NCBI GenBank assembly: GCA_036381595.1
Contig: DASVCN010000002.1
Location: 1 to 64,000 of the forward strand
Source: Trueperaceae bacterium
Lineage (GTDB): Bacteria; Deinococcota; Deinococci; Deinococcales; Trueperaceae
Length of the DNA: 64,000 nt
Direction of reading: 5' to 3'
Each line of letters starts with the position of its first letter. Position 1 is the first letter of the stretch. The notes under the pieces were generated by a model. That model did not search any database, was not told the origin of the DNA, and saw only the letters and a program-made list of their open reading frames with translations. The translations under genes were made by a program, and so were the position numbers. Below, in pieces: positions 12,018-20,279 of the stretch.

Positions 12018-12151
12018 GGAGCAATCGTACCTGCGGCGGCGGCCGGTGAGTCGCGAGTTGTGTCGCGGGCGTCAGGCGGAACCGCCGGCGGTGAGGGCGG
12101 GCTGCGGCTGAGTCAAAGGTAACGGAACGCTTGGCGGCCGAAGACCCTGCT

Positions 12152-13663
12152 TCAGACGACCGACCCCAGCTCGTCGTACTTCCTTTCGAGGTAGCGGATG
12201 TAAGGCGCTGTCGTCAGGCCGCTTCCGCAGGAGCTCTCGACCAGTTCATCGGGAGTGTACTTGCGACCGTGACGCCAGATGTTGCGCCGTGACCAGTCGT
12301 GGAGAGTGTCGAAGCGCCCCTGGGCGATCTCGTCTGGGATCTCGGGATGCGCCTCTCGAGCGGCGGCGAAGAGCTGAGCGCTCAAGATGTTCCCCAGGGT
12401 GTAGCCCTGGAAGGCGCCTCCGACCAGTCCTGAGTACCAGTGCATGTCCTGCAGCACCCCGTCGCCGTCCCCCTCGCTCTCGACTCCCAGGTCGCTCAGG
12501 TACCTCGCGCGCCAGGCTTCGGCCAGGTCGCGCACGGGGAGCGAGCCCTCGAGCAGCTCGCACTCCAGGTCGAAACGGATCATCACGTGCAGGTTGTAGG
12601 TGAGTTCGTCGGCGTCGGTGCGGATGAGGCTGGGTTGAACGCGGTTGACGGCCCGGTAGAAAGCTCCCAGTCCTATCCTCATCAGTTGATCGGGGAAGCG
12701 CTCCTGCAAGCGGGGATAGTAGTGCCCCCAGAACTCCAGCGAGCGACCGACCAGATTCTCCCAGAGCCGCGACTGGCTCTCGTGCACCCCGCTCGAAACG
12801 CCGCCAGATAGGGGCGTGCCGTCGAGGAAGTCGTCCATCCCCTGCTCGTACATTGCGTGCCCGGCCTCGTGCAAGGTGCTGAACAGGGCCTCGCTCAGGT
12901 CGTGCTCCTTGACCCTGGTGGTGATCCGGACGTCGCCGGAACCGAACGAGATGGCGAACGGGTGGTGGGAGAGGTCCTGTCGACCACGCAGGAAGTCGAA
13001 GCCGAAGTCGCGGATGACCTCTTCTCCGAACGCGATCTGCGCTTCGCGAGGGAAGCAACCGTGCAAGAGGGAACTGGCTGCGTCGTCTTGGGCGTGCCGC
13101 TGCCGTTCGAGGAGCGGCAGCAGTTCACTGCGCAGCTCGCCGAAGAGTGGACGCAACCGCGCCACGGTCATTCCGCGGTCGCTCTCGTCTATGAGTGCGT
13201 CCGCGACGTGCTCGTAGCCGCCGAAGAAGGAGGCGTAGAGCCTGCTGAGCTCGACCGTTCGCTCCAGGTGCTCCCGCACCAACCCGAAGTCGTTGGCCGG
13301 CCGGGCCCGGGCCCACAATTGGTAGCCGCGGGAGGCGTGCCGCTCGAGCTGTGCCAGGAATTCGGCAGGAACGCGGGTAGCCCGTTCGAAGTCGAACCTG
13401 GTGACGGTGATGAGGCGGGCTTCGAACGAATGAGGGTCGAGGTCGTTCAGATGCCTCTCGAGGCGATCGAGCAGCGACCCGACCGCCGGGTCGACGAACT
13501 TCTCGTGAGCGAGCCTGGTGATCAGCGCGAGTTGGCGTCCCCGCGTCTCCGCCCCGCCCGTGGGCATGTAGGTCGCCTGATCCCAGTTGAGGAGCGCCGC
13601 CGTCCCCTGAAGCTGGGCCACCTCGTCGAGCCGTTCGAGCAGCTCATCGATCTCCTGTCTCAT
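12152..13663 (-). CDS. M32-family metallocarboxypeptidase
   Basis: 503 residues, the full length of thermostable carboxypeptidase 1 (Taq/Pfu type), which removes C-terminal residues with broad specificity in the cytoplasm. The zinc motif HEAGH is at residues 265-269 and the third ligand Glu294 is in GVHESQSR. The C-terminal DMHWYSGLVGGAFQGYTLGN segment is characteristic. A -10 element TACAAT (13669-13674) lies 5 bases from the ATG, implying a leaderless mRNA. It reads toward the MetF-like gene but the two are ~135 bases apart and that gene has its own -10. Confidence 0.95.
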   Translation of the reverse strand: MRQEIDELLERLDEVAQLQGTAALLNWDQATYMPTGGAETRGRQLALITRLAHEKFVDPAVGSLLDRLERHLNDLDPHSFEARLITVTRFDFERATRVPAEFLAQLERHASRGYQLWARARPANDFGLVREHLERTVELSRLYASFFGGYEHVADALIDESDRGMTVARLRPLFGELRSELLPLLERQRHAQDDAASSLLHGCFPREAQIAFGEEVIRDFGFDFLRGRQDLSHHPFAISFGSGDVRITTRVKEHDLSEALFSTLHEAGHAMYEQGMDDFLDGTPLSGGVSSGVHESQSRLWENLVGRSLEFWGHYYPRLQERFPDQLMRIGLGAFYRAVNRVQPSLIRTDADELTYNLHVMIRFDLECELLEGSLPVRDLAEAWRARYLSDLGVESEGDGDGVLQDMHWYSGLVGGAFQGYTLGNILSAQLFAAAREAHPEIPDEIAQGRFDTLHDWSRRNIWRHGRKYTPDELVESSCGSGLTTAPYIRYLERKYDELGSVV

Positions 13664-13732
13664 GGGTCATTGTAAGCGGAGGGGGCTTGCGGCCGGTTCC
13701 TCAGCTAGGCAAAAGTCCCGACGGGGCATCGC

Positions 13733-14917
13733 TCAGGCGCCGGTAACGGGCGCAGCCTGGCGCGCGGACCGCACCGTAGCTTCGAAGAGGCCCAGCAGCA
13801 GGAGGACGAAGACCACGACCGCGGCACCTACGAACTCCAGGCCCAGTGAGTCTGCCAGCACGCCAACCAACGAGGTGAGCAGCGCCCCGCCAAGGCCGGC
13901 GGAGGCGACCTGGAAACCGATGGCGCTGTCGGCGTGTTCGGCGCCCACCCTTCCTGGAGTCAGGCTCACGAGCGAGGCGAATACGGGAGCGATGAAGAAG
14001 CCGGTGATCATCAGCCCGAGCAGCGCGATCGAACTGACGGGCGCGAGCCAGAGCAGCAACGCGCCGCAGAGGACGGCCAACACGCAGATGCGAAGAGTTC
14101 TGATGAGCGGTACCCGGTCGGCGATGAACCCGAAGAGGACCCTTCCCGCCATGAGGCTGCCCCAGTAGAGACTCACGAAGATCCCGGCGGTACCTTCGGG
14201 CACCCCTCGACCGATGGTCAGCAGCGTATAGCTCCACACCCCAACGACGAGCTCCACGCCGGTATAGATGAAGAAGAGGAGCATCCCCAGCCAGACCCTG
14301 GGCCGGCGGAGCGTGTCGCGGGTTCGGGCGGCAGTAACCCGCCCGGAATCCGAACCCAGTCCATCCAGGCGTTGCCAGCGACCGCGGCTGAGGAAGAAGA
14401 TGGCGGCCAGGAGCACCTGCGCGGCGCCGACCGCGAGGTAGCTCCAGCGCCAGGTCAGGCCCGCCTCGAGTACGGCCGTCACAATCAACGGGCCGATCGT
14501 AGTGCCCAACCCGAAGAACGCATGGAGCCAGTTGAGCGTCCGTGGGGAGAAGTTGGTGGCGCCGTAGGCGTTCAGACCGGCATCAACCGCGCCGCCTCCC
14601 AGGCCGGCTAGGAAGCCCAGTCCCACCAACAGCGGCCAGAAGGGTGTCGCGGAGAAACCGAGCAGGGCCGTCGCGGCAGCCATTGTCGAAAGGGCCAGGA
14701 CCGTACCGATCGGCAGCGCACGCAGGATCCGCCCGCTCAGGAAGCTCGAGGTGAGGTAGCCGGCGGTCGTGAAGGTGAGGAGCAGGCCGAGGGCGTCGAG
14801 CGGGACGCCGAACTCACGCCGGATCGAGGGCCAGGCTACCCCCAGCAGTCCATCCGGCAGACCGAGGCTGATGAAAGCAAGGAACGCCAGGAGGGCCAGA
14901 GATGTGCGGTTGGACAT
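13733..14917 (-). CDS. Major facilitator superfamily transporter
   Basis: 394 residues with 12 predicted membrane segments. The N-terminal LGLPDGLLGVAWPSIRREFG and the SGRILRALPIG loop after helix 2 fit the MFS; the second half repeats the pattern (GRVLFGFIADRVP). Resembles the group of putative sugar or drug transporters of the FucP/YfcJ type. Substrate cannot be read from sequence. TAGGGT lies 6 bases upstream of the ATG (14924-14929), so the mRNA is likely leaderless. It is followed 26 bases later by panE on the same strand, with panE upstream. Confidence 0.85.
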   Translation of the reverse strand: MSNRTSLALLAFLAFISLGLPDGLLGVAWPSIRREFGVPLDALGLLLTFTTAGYLTSSFLSGRILRALPIGTVLALSTMAAATALLGFSATPFWPLLVGLGFLAGLGGGAVDAGLNAYGATNFSPRTLNWLHAFFGLGTTIGPLIVTAVLEAGLTWRWSYLAVGAAQVLLAAIFFLSRGRWQRLDGLGSDSGRVTAARTRDTLRRPRVWLGMLLFFIYTGVELVVGVWSYTLLTIGRGVPEGTAGIFVSLYWGSLMAGRVLFGFIADRVPLIRTLRICVLAVLCGALLLWLAPVSSIALLGLMITGFFIAPVFASLVSLTPGRVGAEHADSAIGFQVASAGLGGALLTSLVGVLADSLGLEFVGAAVVVFVLLLLGLFEATVRSARQAAPVTGA

Positions 14918-14943
14918 CGCCGCACCCTACTACGTGAGCAGGT

Positions 14944-15864
14944 TCAGCGCCCCTCCCGGAACGGCTTGAGGGCTGCGTACACGACTTCGTTCGCTGGGGT
15001 GGGCACCCCCAGCCGCCGGCCCAGCCTGACGGCGTGACCGTTGAGGGCGTCCAGTTCGAGGGGCTTGCCCCGCTCCAGGTCGCCGAGAAGCGAGGAGCGC
15101 ATCTGCGGGTGGAGTTTCTCCCGGCTGAACCGGAGCCTCTCTTCGACCGCGTCGCCGTCGAGGGCGACGCCGCTGGCCCGGGCCAGGTCGACCATCTCCT
15201 CGAGCAGGCGGCGGTAGACGCGAGCGAGATCCTCGTCGGCCAGAATCGGCCCGATAGGCCTACGGCAGAGAGTCGTCATGCCGCTGAAAGCACAGATGAA
15301 AATCCACTTGTTCCACAGGTCTACGATTATCTCTTCGGAGAGGGAGGCGTCGATGCCAGCTTCCTCGCAAGCGCGCAGGAACCTCAGCGCCCTGCTGCTG
15401 CGACTGCCATCGAGCTCCCCGAAGGTGAGCTTGGCGAACTGACTCCTGTGCTCGATCACCCCCGGTTCCGCTATCACCGCCTCGATCTGAGCGACCCCGC
15501 CCATCACCCGTTCCGCACCGAGCGCCTCGCTCAGCTCAGCCTCGGCTACGATGCCGTTCTGCAGCGGGATCACCGCGGTGTGGTCGTCGATGAGCAGCTG
15601 GGTCGTCTCGGCCGCGGCCGCGAGGTCGCGAGCCTTGACGGTGACGAGCACAACGTCCACCGGGCCGATCCCGTGCGGGTCGTCCGTTGCCGGCACGTTC
15701 AGGCCGTGGAGGTCGCCCAGCGGGCTCCGGAGCCTGAGACCGCGCTCCGCGAGCGCTCTCAGGTGCTCGCCGCGGGCGAGCAGGTGCACCTGATGCCCCG
15801 CGGCGGCCAACCGTCCGCCGAAGTAGCCTCCCACCGCTCCAGCACCCACTACTGCTATGCGCAT
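14944..15864 (-). CDS. panE: 2-dehydropantoate 2-reductase
   Basis: Reduces ketopantoate to pantoate with NADPH on the pathway to coenzyme A. 306 residues, typical. The N-terminal Rossmann motif GAGAVGGYFGGRLA begins at residue 7; the catalytic Lys lies in VKARD (~72) or NKWIFI (~185), and the C-terminal ketopantoate reductase domain contains the conserved SSLLGDLERGKPLELDALNG segment. A TAGACT -10 element (15871-15876) is 6 bases upstream of the ATG. It is probably co-transcribed with the MFS gene downstream. Confidence 0.92.
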   Translation of the reverse strand: MRIAVVGAGAVGGYFGGRLAAAGHQVHLLARGEHLRALAERGLRLRSPLGDLHGLNVPATDDPHGIGPVDVVLVTVKARDLAAAAETTQLLIDDHTAVIPLQNGIVAEAELSEALGAERVMGGVAQIEAVIAEPGVIEHRSQFAKLTFGELDGSRSSRALRFLRACEEAGIDASLSEEIIVDLWNKWIFICAFSGMTTLCRRPIGPILADEDLARVYRRLLEEMVDLARASGVALDGDAVEERLRFSREKLHPQMRSSLLGDLERGKPLELDALNGHAVRLGRRLGVPTPANEVVYAALKPFREGR

Positions 15865-15931
15865 CGTCCGAGTCTACCAACGACCCCCCGCATCGTTGCC
15901 GGCGCCCCAGCCTCGACCGGCACCATCACGG

Positions 15932-16822
15932 TTACTTGCCTGCGAGGCCCCGGACTTCCTTCTTGTTCTCGTACATCTGCCGGTCGGCCGCCCGCAGCAG
16001 GTCCCGGAAGACGACTCCGTCCTCCGGATAAACGGCTATTCCCAGGGCCGCTCTCACCTGCACGGTTGCGTCGGCCAGGGTGATCGGTCTGACGATCTCC
16101 TGCCTCAGTCGCTCGGCGACCGCTTCGACGACCACCCGGTCGCCGCTGTCGAGGAGCACTGCGAACTCGTCACCACCCAGCCGGGCCACGAGTTCGTTCG
16201 GCCGGATGTTCTTCTCGATTCGCTGCGCCACCACACGAAGGACCTCGTCGCCGGTCTCGTGACCGCAACGGTCGTTTATCTCCTTGAACCCGTTGAGATC
16301 GAAGTAGAGCATGCTCACCAGTACGTCCTGGCGCCGCTTCATCCAGAAGTGGTTCTTGAGCAGCCGGCGATTGCCTACGCCGGTCAGTTCGTCATGGCTC
16401 ATCATCTTGACGGCCTCGAACAGCACGGCCTTCCGCCTGGTGATCGAGCTGAGCGTGATTATCAGCCGCTCACCGGCTGGGATGACGGTTATCGAGTACC
16501 AGGTGGGGGCGTCGCGGCTGCCGGGTGCGCCTGGAACAGAATGTTCCAGCTCGACCCCTTCACCGCTCTCTAGAGCACGCGCGAGCCGGGAGAAGAGTCC
16601 GACCCTCAGCAGGTCGGGCTCGACCTCGCGCAGCCGGCAGCCGAGGAGTTCGACCTCGGCCCGCCCGAGGATCAGGAGCGCCTTCTCGTTCACGCCGAGC
16701 ACCTCGAAGTCGACGATCTGATCGTCGTCGTCGCGTACCGCAGCGAGAACGGCAACGCCGTATGGAACCTTGTGGAAGAAGGCTTCCCAGAGGTCGGAGT
16801 AGCGAAGGATCCGGCTGCTCAT
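15932..16822 (-). CDS. PAS-GGDEF diguanylate cyclase
   Basis: 296 residues. An N-terminal PAS-like sensor domain (~10-125) is followed by a GGDEF domain (~140-290) with active-site GGDEF at residues 216-220, DLNGFKEIND for metal and GTP binding, and the LTGVGNRR motif. It should make cyclic di-GMP. The allosteric I-site position reads RPNE (207-210) instead of RxxD, so product inhibition may be weakened. No membrane segment or signal peptide is seen, so it is cytoplasmic. The long upstream gap suggests its own promoter. Confidence 0.92.
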   Translation of the reverse strand: MSSRILRYSDLWEAFFHKVPYGVAVLAAVRDDDDQIVDFEVLGVNEKALLILGRAEVELLGCRLREVEPDLLRVGLFSRLARALESGEGVELEHSVPGAPGSRDAPTWYSITVIPAGERLIITLSSITRRKAVLFEAVKMMSHDELTGVGNRRLLKNHFWMKRRQDVLVSMLYFDLNGFKEINDRCGHETGDEVLRVVAQRIEKNIRPNELVARLGGDEFAVLLDSGDRVVVEAVAERLRQEIVRPITLADATVQVRAALGIAVYPEDGVVFRDLLRAADRQMYENKKEVRGLAGK

Positions 16823-17031
16823 GATCGTCTCATCGCCATCTTAAGATATGTGAACCGCAGCTGAATACAGGAAATGTGACTTCCGGTTCCAGGAGGCTTC
16901 GGTCGAGGCTTAAGGGGTCGTCGAGGACACGAGCAGGCGCGACCCGTCGAGGCGAGGACGGGGAGCAACTGGTGGCGAAGCCGTCGGCTCCTGCCTCACC
17001 ACCGGATCCGGAGTAGTTCCGCGGTCGTTAC

Positions 17032-17673
17032 TCAGGCCGGCAGGACGTAGCCCAGCATGAGCAGGTAGTGGCACAGCGCCCCGGCCAGCACGAACAGATG
17101 CCAGATCTCGTGGTACCCGAACCTCCCGGGGAATGGATCGGGCTGCTTGAGCCCGTAGATGACCGCTCCGACCGAGTAGAAGGCGCCGCCCAGCGCGAGC
17201 CAGAGCAGGCCACCGGGCGGCAGCGCACGTATCAGCGGGACGATGCCGACGACCGCCAGCCAGCCCATCAGCAGGTAGAGGCCGGTGGACAGAAGCCGCG
17301 GCGCGCCTAACCAGAAGAGCTTGAACACCACGCCTAGCAGCGCGAACCCCCAGGCCACCCCGAACAGTGACCAGCCCCAGCCAGGGTAGACGTCGCGCAG
17401 CGTGATCAGCGTCAGAGGAGTGTAGGAGCCGGCGATGAGCAGGAAGATCGCCGCATGATCGAATATTCGGAGCCGCCTCTGAACCCTCTCCCCCACCGAC
17501 AGGGCGTGGAGCAGGGTACTGGCGGTGAAGAGCAGCACCAGCGACACGGAGTAGACCGAGAAGGAGATCAGCTTCCACGGTTCGCCAGCCGAGAGCACCA
17601 CCAGGACGACGCCCCCGACCAGCGCCAGCAGGGCGCCGACGAGGTGGGTGAGGCTGTTCACCGGCTCCCGCAC
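17032..17673 (-). CDS. Hemolysin III / PAQR-family membrane protein
   Basis: 213 residues with seven membrane segments. The metal-binding motifs of the family are present: STLLHALSV near residue 55, FDHAAIFLLIAGSYTP near 75, and HEIWHLFVLAGALCHY near 185, giving the Ser/His/Asp/His/His set. The role in bacteria is unclear; animal relatives include ceramidase-like adiponectin receptors. It starts 2 bases after the sulfurtransferase stop codon and is likely translated from the same mRNA. Confidence 0.9.
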   Translation of the reverse strand: MREPVNSLTHLVGALLALVGGVVLVVLSAGEPWKLISFSVYSVSLVLLFTASTLLHALSVGERVQRRLRIFDHAAIFLLIAGSYTPLTLITLRDVYPGWGWSLFGVAWGFALLGVVFKLFWLGAPRLLSTGLYLLMGWLAVVGIVPLIRALPPGGLLWLALGGAFYSVGAVIYGLKQPDPFPGRFGYHEIWHLFVLAGALCHYLLMLGYVLPA

Positions 17674-17675
17674 GG

Positions 17676-18512
17676 TTACGATTCAGAGCCGGTCGCAACC
17701 GGCGCATCGTCGAAGGAGCACCAGTCGCTCCAGGAGCCGTGGTAGAGCTTCGCCCCCTCGAGACCGGCCTCCTCCATCGCCAGCAGGTCGTGAGCCGCAC
17801 TGACGCCGGAACCGCAATAGACGACCACCTCGTCGGCGTCCGCGAGCGTCTCGTAGCGACGTCGCAACTGAGAGGAGCTCCTGAACCTGCCCCCTTCGAG
17901 GTTCCCCTCGAACGGGATGTTGATGGCAGAGGGGATGTGGCCGGCGATCGGGTCCAGAGGTTCGACCTCGCCGCGGTAGCGCTGCGGCGCCCGCGCATCG
18001 ACGAGGACTTTGCCGGCGACTCCCAGGTTCCGCAACACGTAGTCGCGGTCGACCGCCATCTCGCTCCGCACCCGGGGCTCGAACCGGGCGCCCGATGGTT
18101 CGGTCACCTCGCGCGTTACCGGATGACCCGCGTCGGTCCAGGCAGCGAAACCGCCGTCGAGCACCTTCACCCGATCGGAACCGAGGTAGCGAAGCAGCCA
18201 CCAGAGCCGGCTGGCCACCATGCCGTTGCCGGCGTCGTAGGCGACCACGAGGTCGTCATTGCCGATCCCCAGCTCGCCCAGGCGCCCAGCCAGCCGCTCG
18301 GGATCGGGCAGCGGGTGCCGCCCTCCATGCCGCCCCAGTGGTGCCGAGAGATCTCGGTCCAGATGGGCGTAGACGGCCCCGGGCAGGTGTCCCTTGCGGT
18401 ACTCCCGCTCACCGGCTTCGGTGTCGTTCAGGTCGAAGCGAACGTCTACGATGCGCAGCCCGGGTTCGCCCAGGCGCCGCGCCAGCTCGTCCACCTGCAT
18501 GAGGTTGCTCAT
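17676..18512 (-). CDS. Thiosulfate/3-mercaptopyruvate sulfurtransferase
   Basis: 278 residues from the ATG at 18512. Two rhodanese domains (~1-130 and ~155-275). The catalytic loop CGSGVSA in the C-terminal domain fits 3-mercaptopyruvate sulfurtransferases (CG[S/T]GVT) better than rhodaneses (CRKGVT), although family assignment by loop is approximate. The start is set by homology and by a TAGAAT -10 element (18518-18523) 5 bases upstream; the frame is open further but that part (to 18572) overlaps the divergent promoter region. It is divergent from the RNA methyltransferase and precedes the PAQR gene. Confidence 0.9.
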   Translation of the reverse strand: MSNLMQVDELARRLGEPGLRIVDVRFDLNDTEAGEREYRKGHLPGAVYAHLDRDLSAPLGRHGGRHPLPDPERLAGRLGELGIGNDDLVVAYDAGNGMVASRLWWLLRYLGSDRVKVLDGGFAAWTDAGHPVTREVTEPSGARFEPRVRSEMAVDRDYVLRNLGVAGKVLVDARAPQRYRGEVEPLDPIAGHIPSAINIPFEGNLEGGRFRSSSQLRRRYETLADADEVVVYCGSGVSAAHDLLAMEEAGLEGAKLYHGSWSDWCSFDDAPVATGSES

Positions 18513-18580
18513 GCCCGATTCTACGTCCGGCTCGCCCGCCACCCGGCCACGGCAACCGTTCTCCACTATCATGGAAGGCC

Positions 18581-19384
18581 GTGTCGCGCAGAAGGATCGA
18601 CAGCCCCAAGAATGCCAACGTCAAGGAGTTGCTGCGCCTTCGCGAGCGTCGCGCCCGCGACCGGAGCGAGCGCTTCCTGATCGAGGGCGCACGTGAGGTC
18701 GAGCGGGCCCTGACCGCCGGAGTGCCACTCCTCGAGGTGCTCGTCGCCCCGGAGGTTGCGCGGCCAGAGACGCTTGCCCTCGCTTCATCGGCCGAGGCCT
18801 CGGGGATCCCGGTAACCGAGCTCTCCGCCCTGGCCTTCGAGCGGTTGAGCGCACGAGAGCACCCAGACGGGGTGATGGCGCTCGCACCCACGTGGCGGAC
18901 CGAACCGGCCGATCTCCGGCTACCGGCCAAGCCGCTCCTGCTCGTCCTCGATGGCCTCGAGAAGCCAGGTAACCTGGGCGCCCTGCTGCGAACTGCCGAC
19001 GCGGTGGACGCGGATGCGGTGTGCGTCACCGGGCCGGGAACCGACCCGTTCAATCCGAACGTGATACGAGCGAGCATGGGAAGCCTTTTCAGCCGACCGC
19101 TGGTGACCGCCTCGACCGAGGGGTTGCGGTCGTTCCTGGCTTCGAAGTCGGTTCGTATAGTCGCTACCTCGCCGGCGGCAGAGAAGCCGTACTGGGATGC
19201 GGACCTGACGGGAGGGGTCGCGATCGTGCTGGGGAGCGAGCATGAGGGGCTGGGGTCCGAGTGGCTGCAGGGATCCGATGAAAGGGTGCGCATCCCTATG
19301 GCCGGTATGGCCGACAGCCTCAACGTAGCGACCGCCGGGGCGCTGCTGCTCTACGAGGCGCTCCGGCAGCGGCGGGCCGGCTGA
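18581..19384 (+). CDS. SpoU/TrmH-family RNA 2'-O-methyltransferase
   Basis: 267 residues. The N-terminal ~85 residues form an L30e-like substrate-binding domain (NVKELLRLRERRARDRSERFLIEGAREVERAL), followed by the knotted SPOUT domain with LDGLEKPGNLGALLRTADA, IVLGSEHEGLG and PMAGMADSLNVATAGALLLYEA, the three family motifs. It methylates a ribose in rRNA or tRNA with SAM; the exact target cannot be read. TATCAT (18567-18572) lies 8 bases before the GTG start. Confidence 0.93.
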   Translation: MSRRRIDSPKNANVKELLRLRERRARDRSERFLIEGAREVERALTAGVPLLEVLVAPEVARPETLALASSAEASGIPVTELSALAFERLSAREHPDGVMALAPTWRTEPADLRLPAKPLLLVLDGLEKPGNLGALLRTADAVDADAVCVTGPGTDPFNPNVIRASMGSLFSRPLVTASTEGLRSFLASKSVRIVATSPAAEKPYWDADLTGGVAIVLGSEHEGLGSEWLQGSDERVRIPMAGMADSLNVATAGALLLYEALRQRRAG

Positions 19385-19409
19385 CGCGATCAGCTAGTAC
19401 CATTGCCGC

Positions 19410-19796
19410 ATGGTCGATGGATCCGACTACGATGCCTTCATCCCCTTCTATCCTGTGCACGACCTGGCGGCGACCCGTGACTTCTACGTTCGTGAGCTGG
19501 GCCTCGTGCTGGAACGCGAGGAGGCAGGCTGCCTCATCGTGAGGGCCGCTGGTGGACATCTTGGCTTCTGCCTTTTCGAGGGGCCGCTTCCGGAACACGA
19601 CGGTCTCACCCTCGCGCTCGTCGCCAGCGACGTCGATGGGGTGTACAGACGCCTCCGGCGTCTGGGGGCAGAAACCGAGCTTCCCCCACGACGCGACGAG
19701 CAGCACCGGGTTCAACGCTTCTATGCCCGTGACCCCGACGGCTACCGGGTCGAGATCCGCAGGTTCCTGGCGCCGCTCGACAGCCGACCGACCTGA
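19410..19796 (+). CDS. VOC-superfamily (glyoxalase/bleomycin-resistance-like) protein
   Basis: 128 residues, one VOC module of two beta-alpha-beta-beta-beta units. HDLAATRDFYVRELGLVLE at the start and HRVQRFYARDPDGYRVEIRRF at the end show the usual metal-ligand region. Could be an antibiotic-binding protein, glyoxalase or dioxygenase; not resolvable here. A TACCAT -10 element (19398-19403) is 6 bases from the ATG, so the mRNA is probably leaderless. mscL follows 18 bases downstream with a good Shine-Dalgarno. Confidence 0.85.
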   Translation: MVDGSDYDAFIPFYPVHDLAATRDFYVRELGLVLEREEAGCLIVRAAGGHLGFCLFEGPLPEHDGLTLALVASDVDGVYRRLRRLGAETELPPRRDEQHRVQRFYARDPDGYRVEIRRFLAPLDSRPT

Positions 19797-19814
19797 CTAC
19801 GAGAGGAGGAGAGC

Positions 19815-20279
19815 GTGCTGAAAGACTTCCGCGACTTCATCAACAGGGGTAACGTCATCGATCTGGCCGTGGCCGTGGTCGTGGGCTCGGCCTTCGGAGC
19901 GATAACCCAGTCGCTCGTCAACGACGTTGTCATGCCACCCGTGGGCCTCCTGTTGGCGGGGGTCGACTTCAACAACATGGGGATTATCCTCCAGGATTCC
20001 GCGAGTTACCCGAGCGTGCCCGACGCGGTCGCCGCGGGCGCCCCCGTCCTACGCTACGGAGCCTTCCTCACGACGATCATCAACTTCCTGATCATCTCGC
20101 TGGCGATGTTCTCGGTTGTGCGAGGTTACAACCAGCTGCGGCGGCGCTTCCAGCGCCAGGAGGCGGTCACTCCGGGCCCCCCTCCCGCACCCTCACGCCA
20201 GGAGGTCCTGCTGGCCGAGATCCGTGACCTGCTGGCGGCACAGAACGCCGCGGGTCGAGGGGGACCTGGCGGCGACTAG
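19815..20279 (+). CDS. mscL: Large-conductance mechanosensitive channel
   Basis: 154 residues, with the N-terminal amphipathic helix (KDFRDFINRGNVIDLAVAVVVG), pore helix TM1, the periplasmic loop, TM2 (FLTTIINFLIISLAMFSVVRG) and a cytoplasmic bundle. Releases solutes under hypo-osmotic stress. The GTG start is preceded by GAGGAGG. The C-terminal tail is slightly longer than usual and Pro/Ala-rich. Its stop codon overlaps the convergent DUF3084 gene by four bases. Confidence 0.96.
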   Translation: MLKDFRDFINRGNVIDLAVAVVVGSAFGAITQSLVNDVVMPPVGLLLAGVDFNNMGIILQDSASYPSVPDAVAAGAPVLRYGAFLTTIINFLIISLAMFSVVRGYNQLRRRFQRQEAVTPGPPPAPSRQEVLLAEIRDLLAAQNAAGRGGPGGD

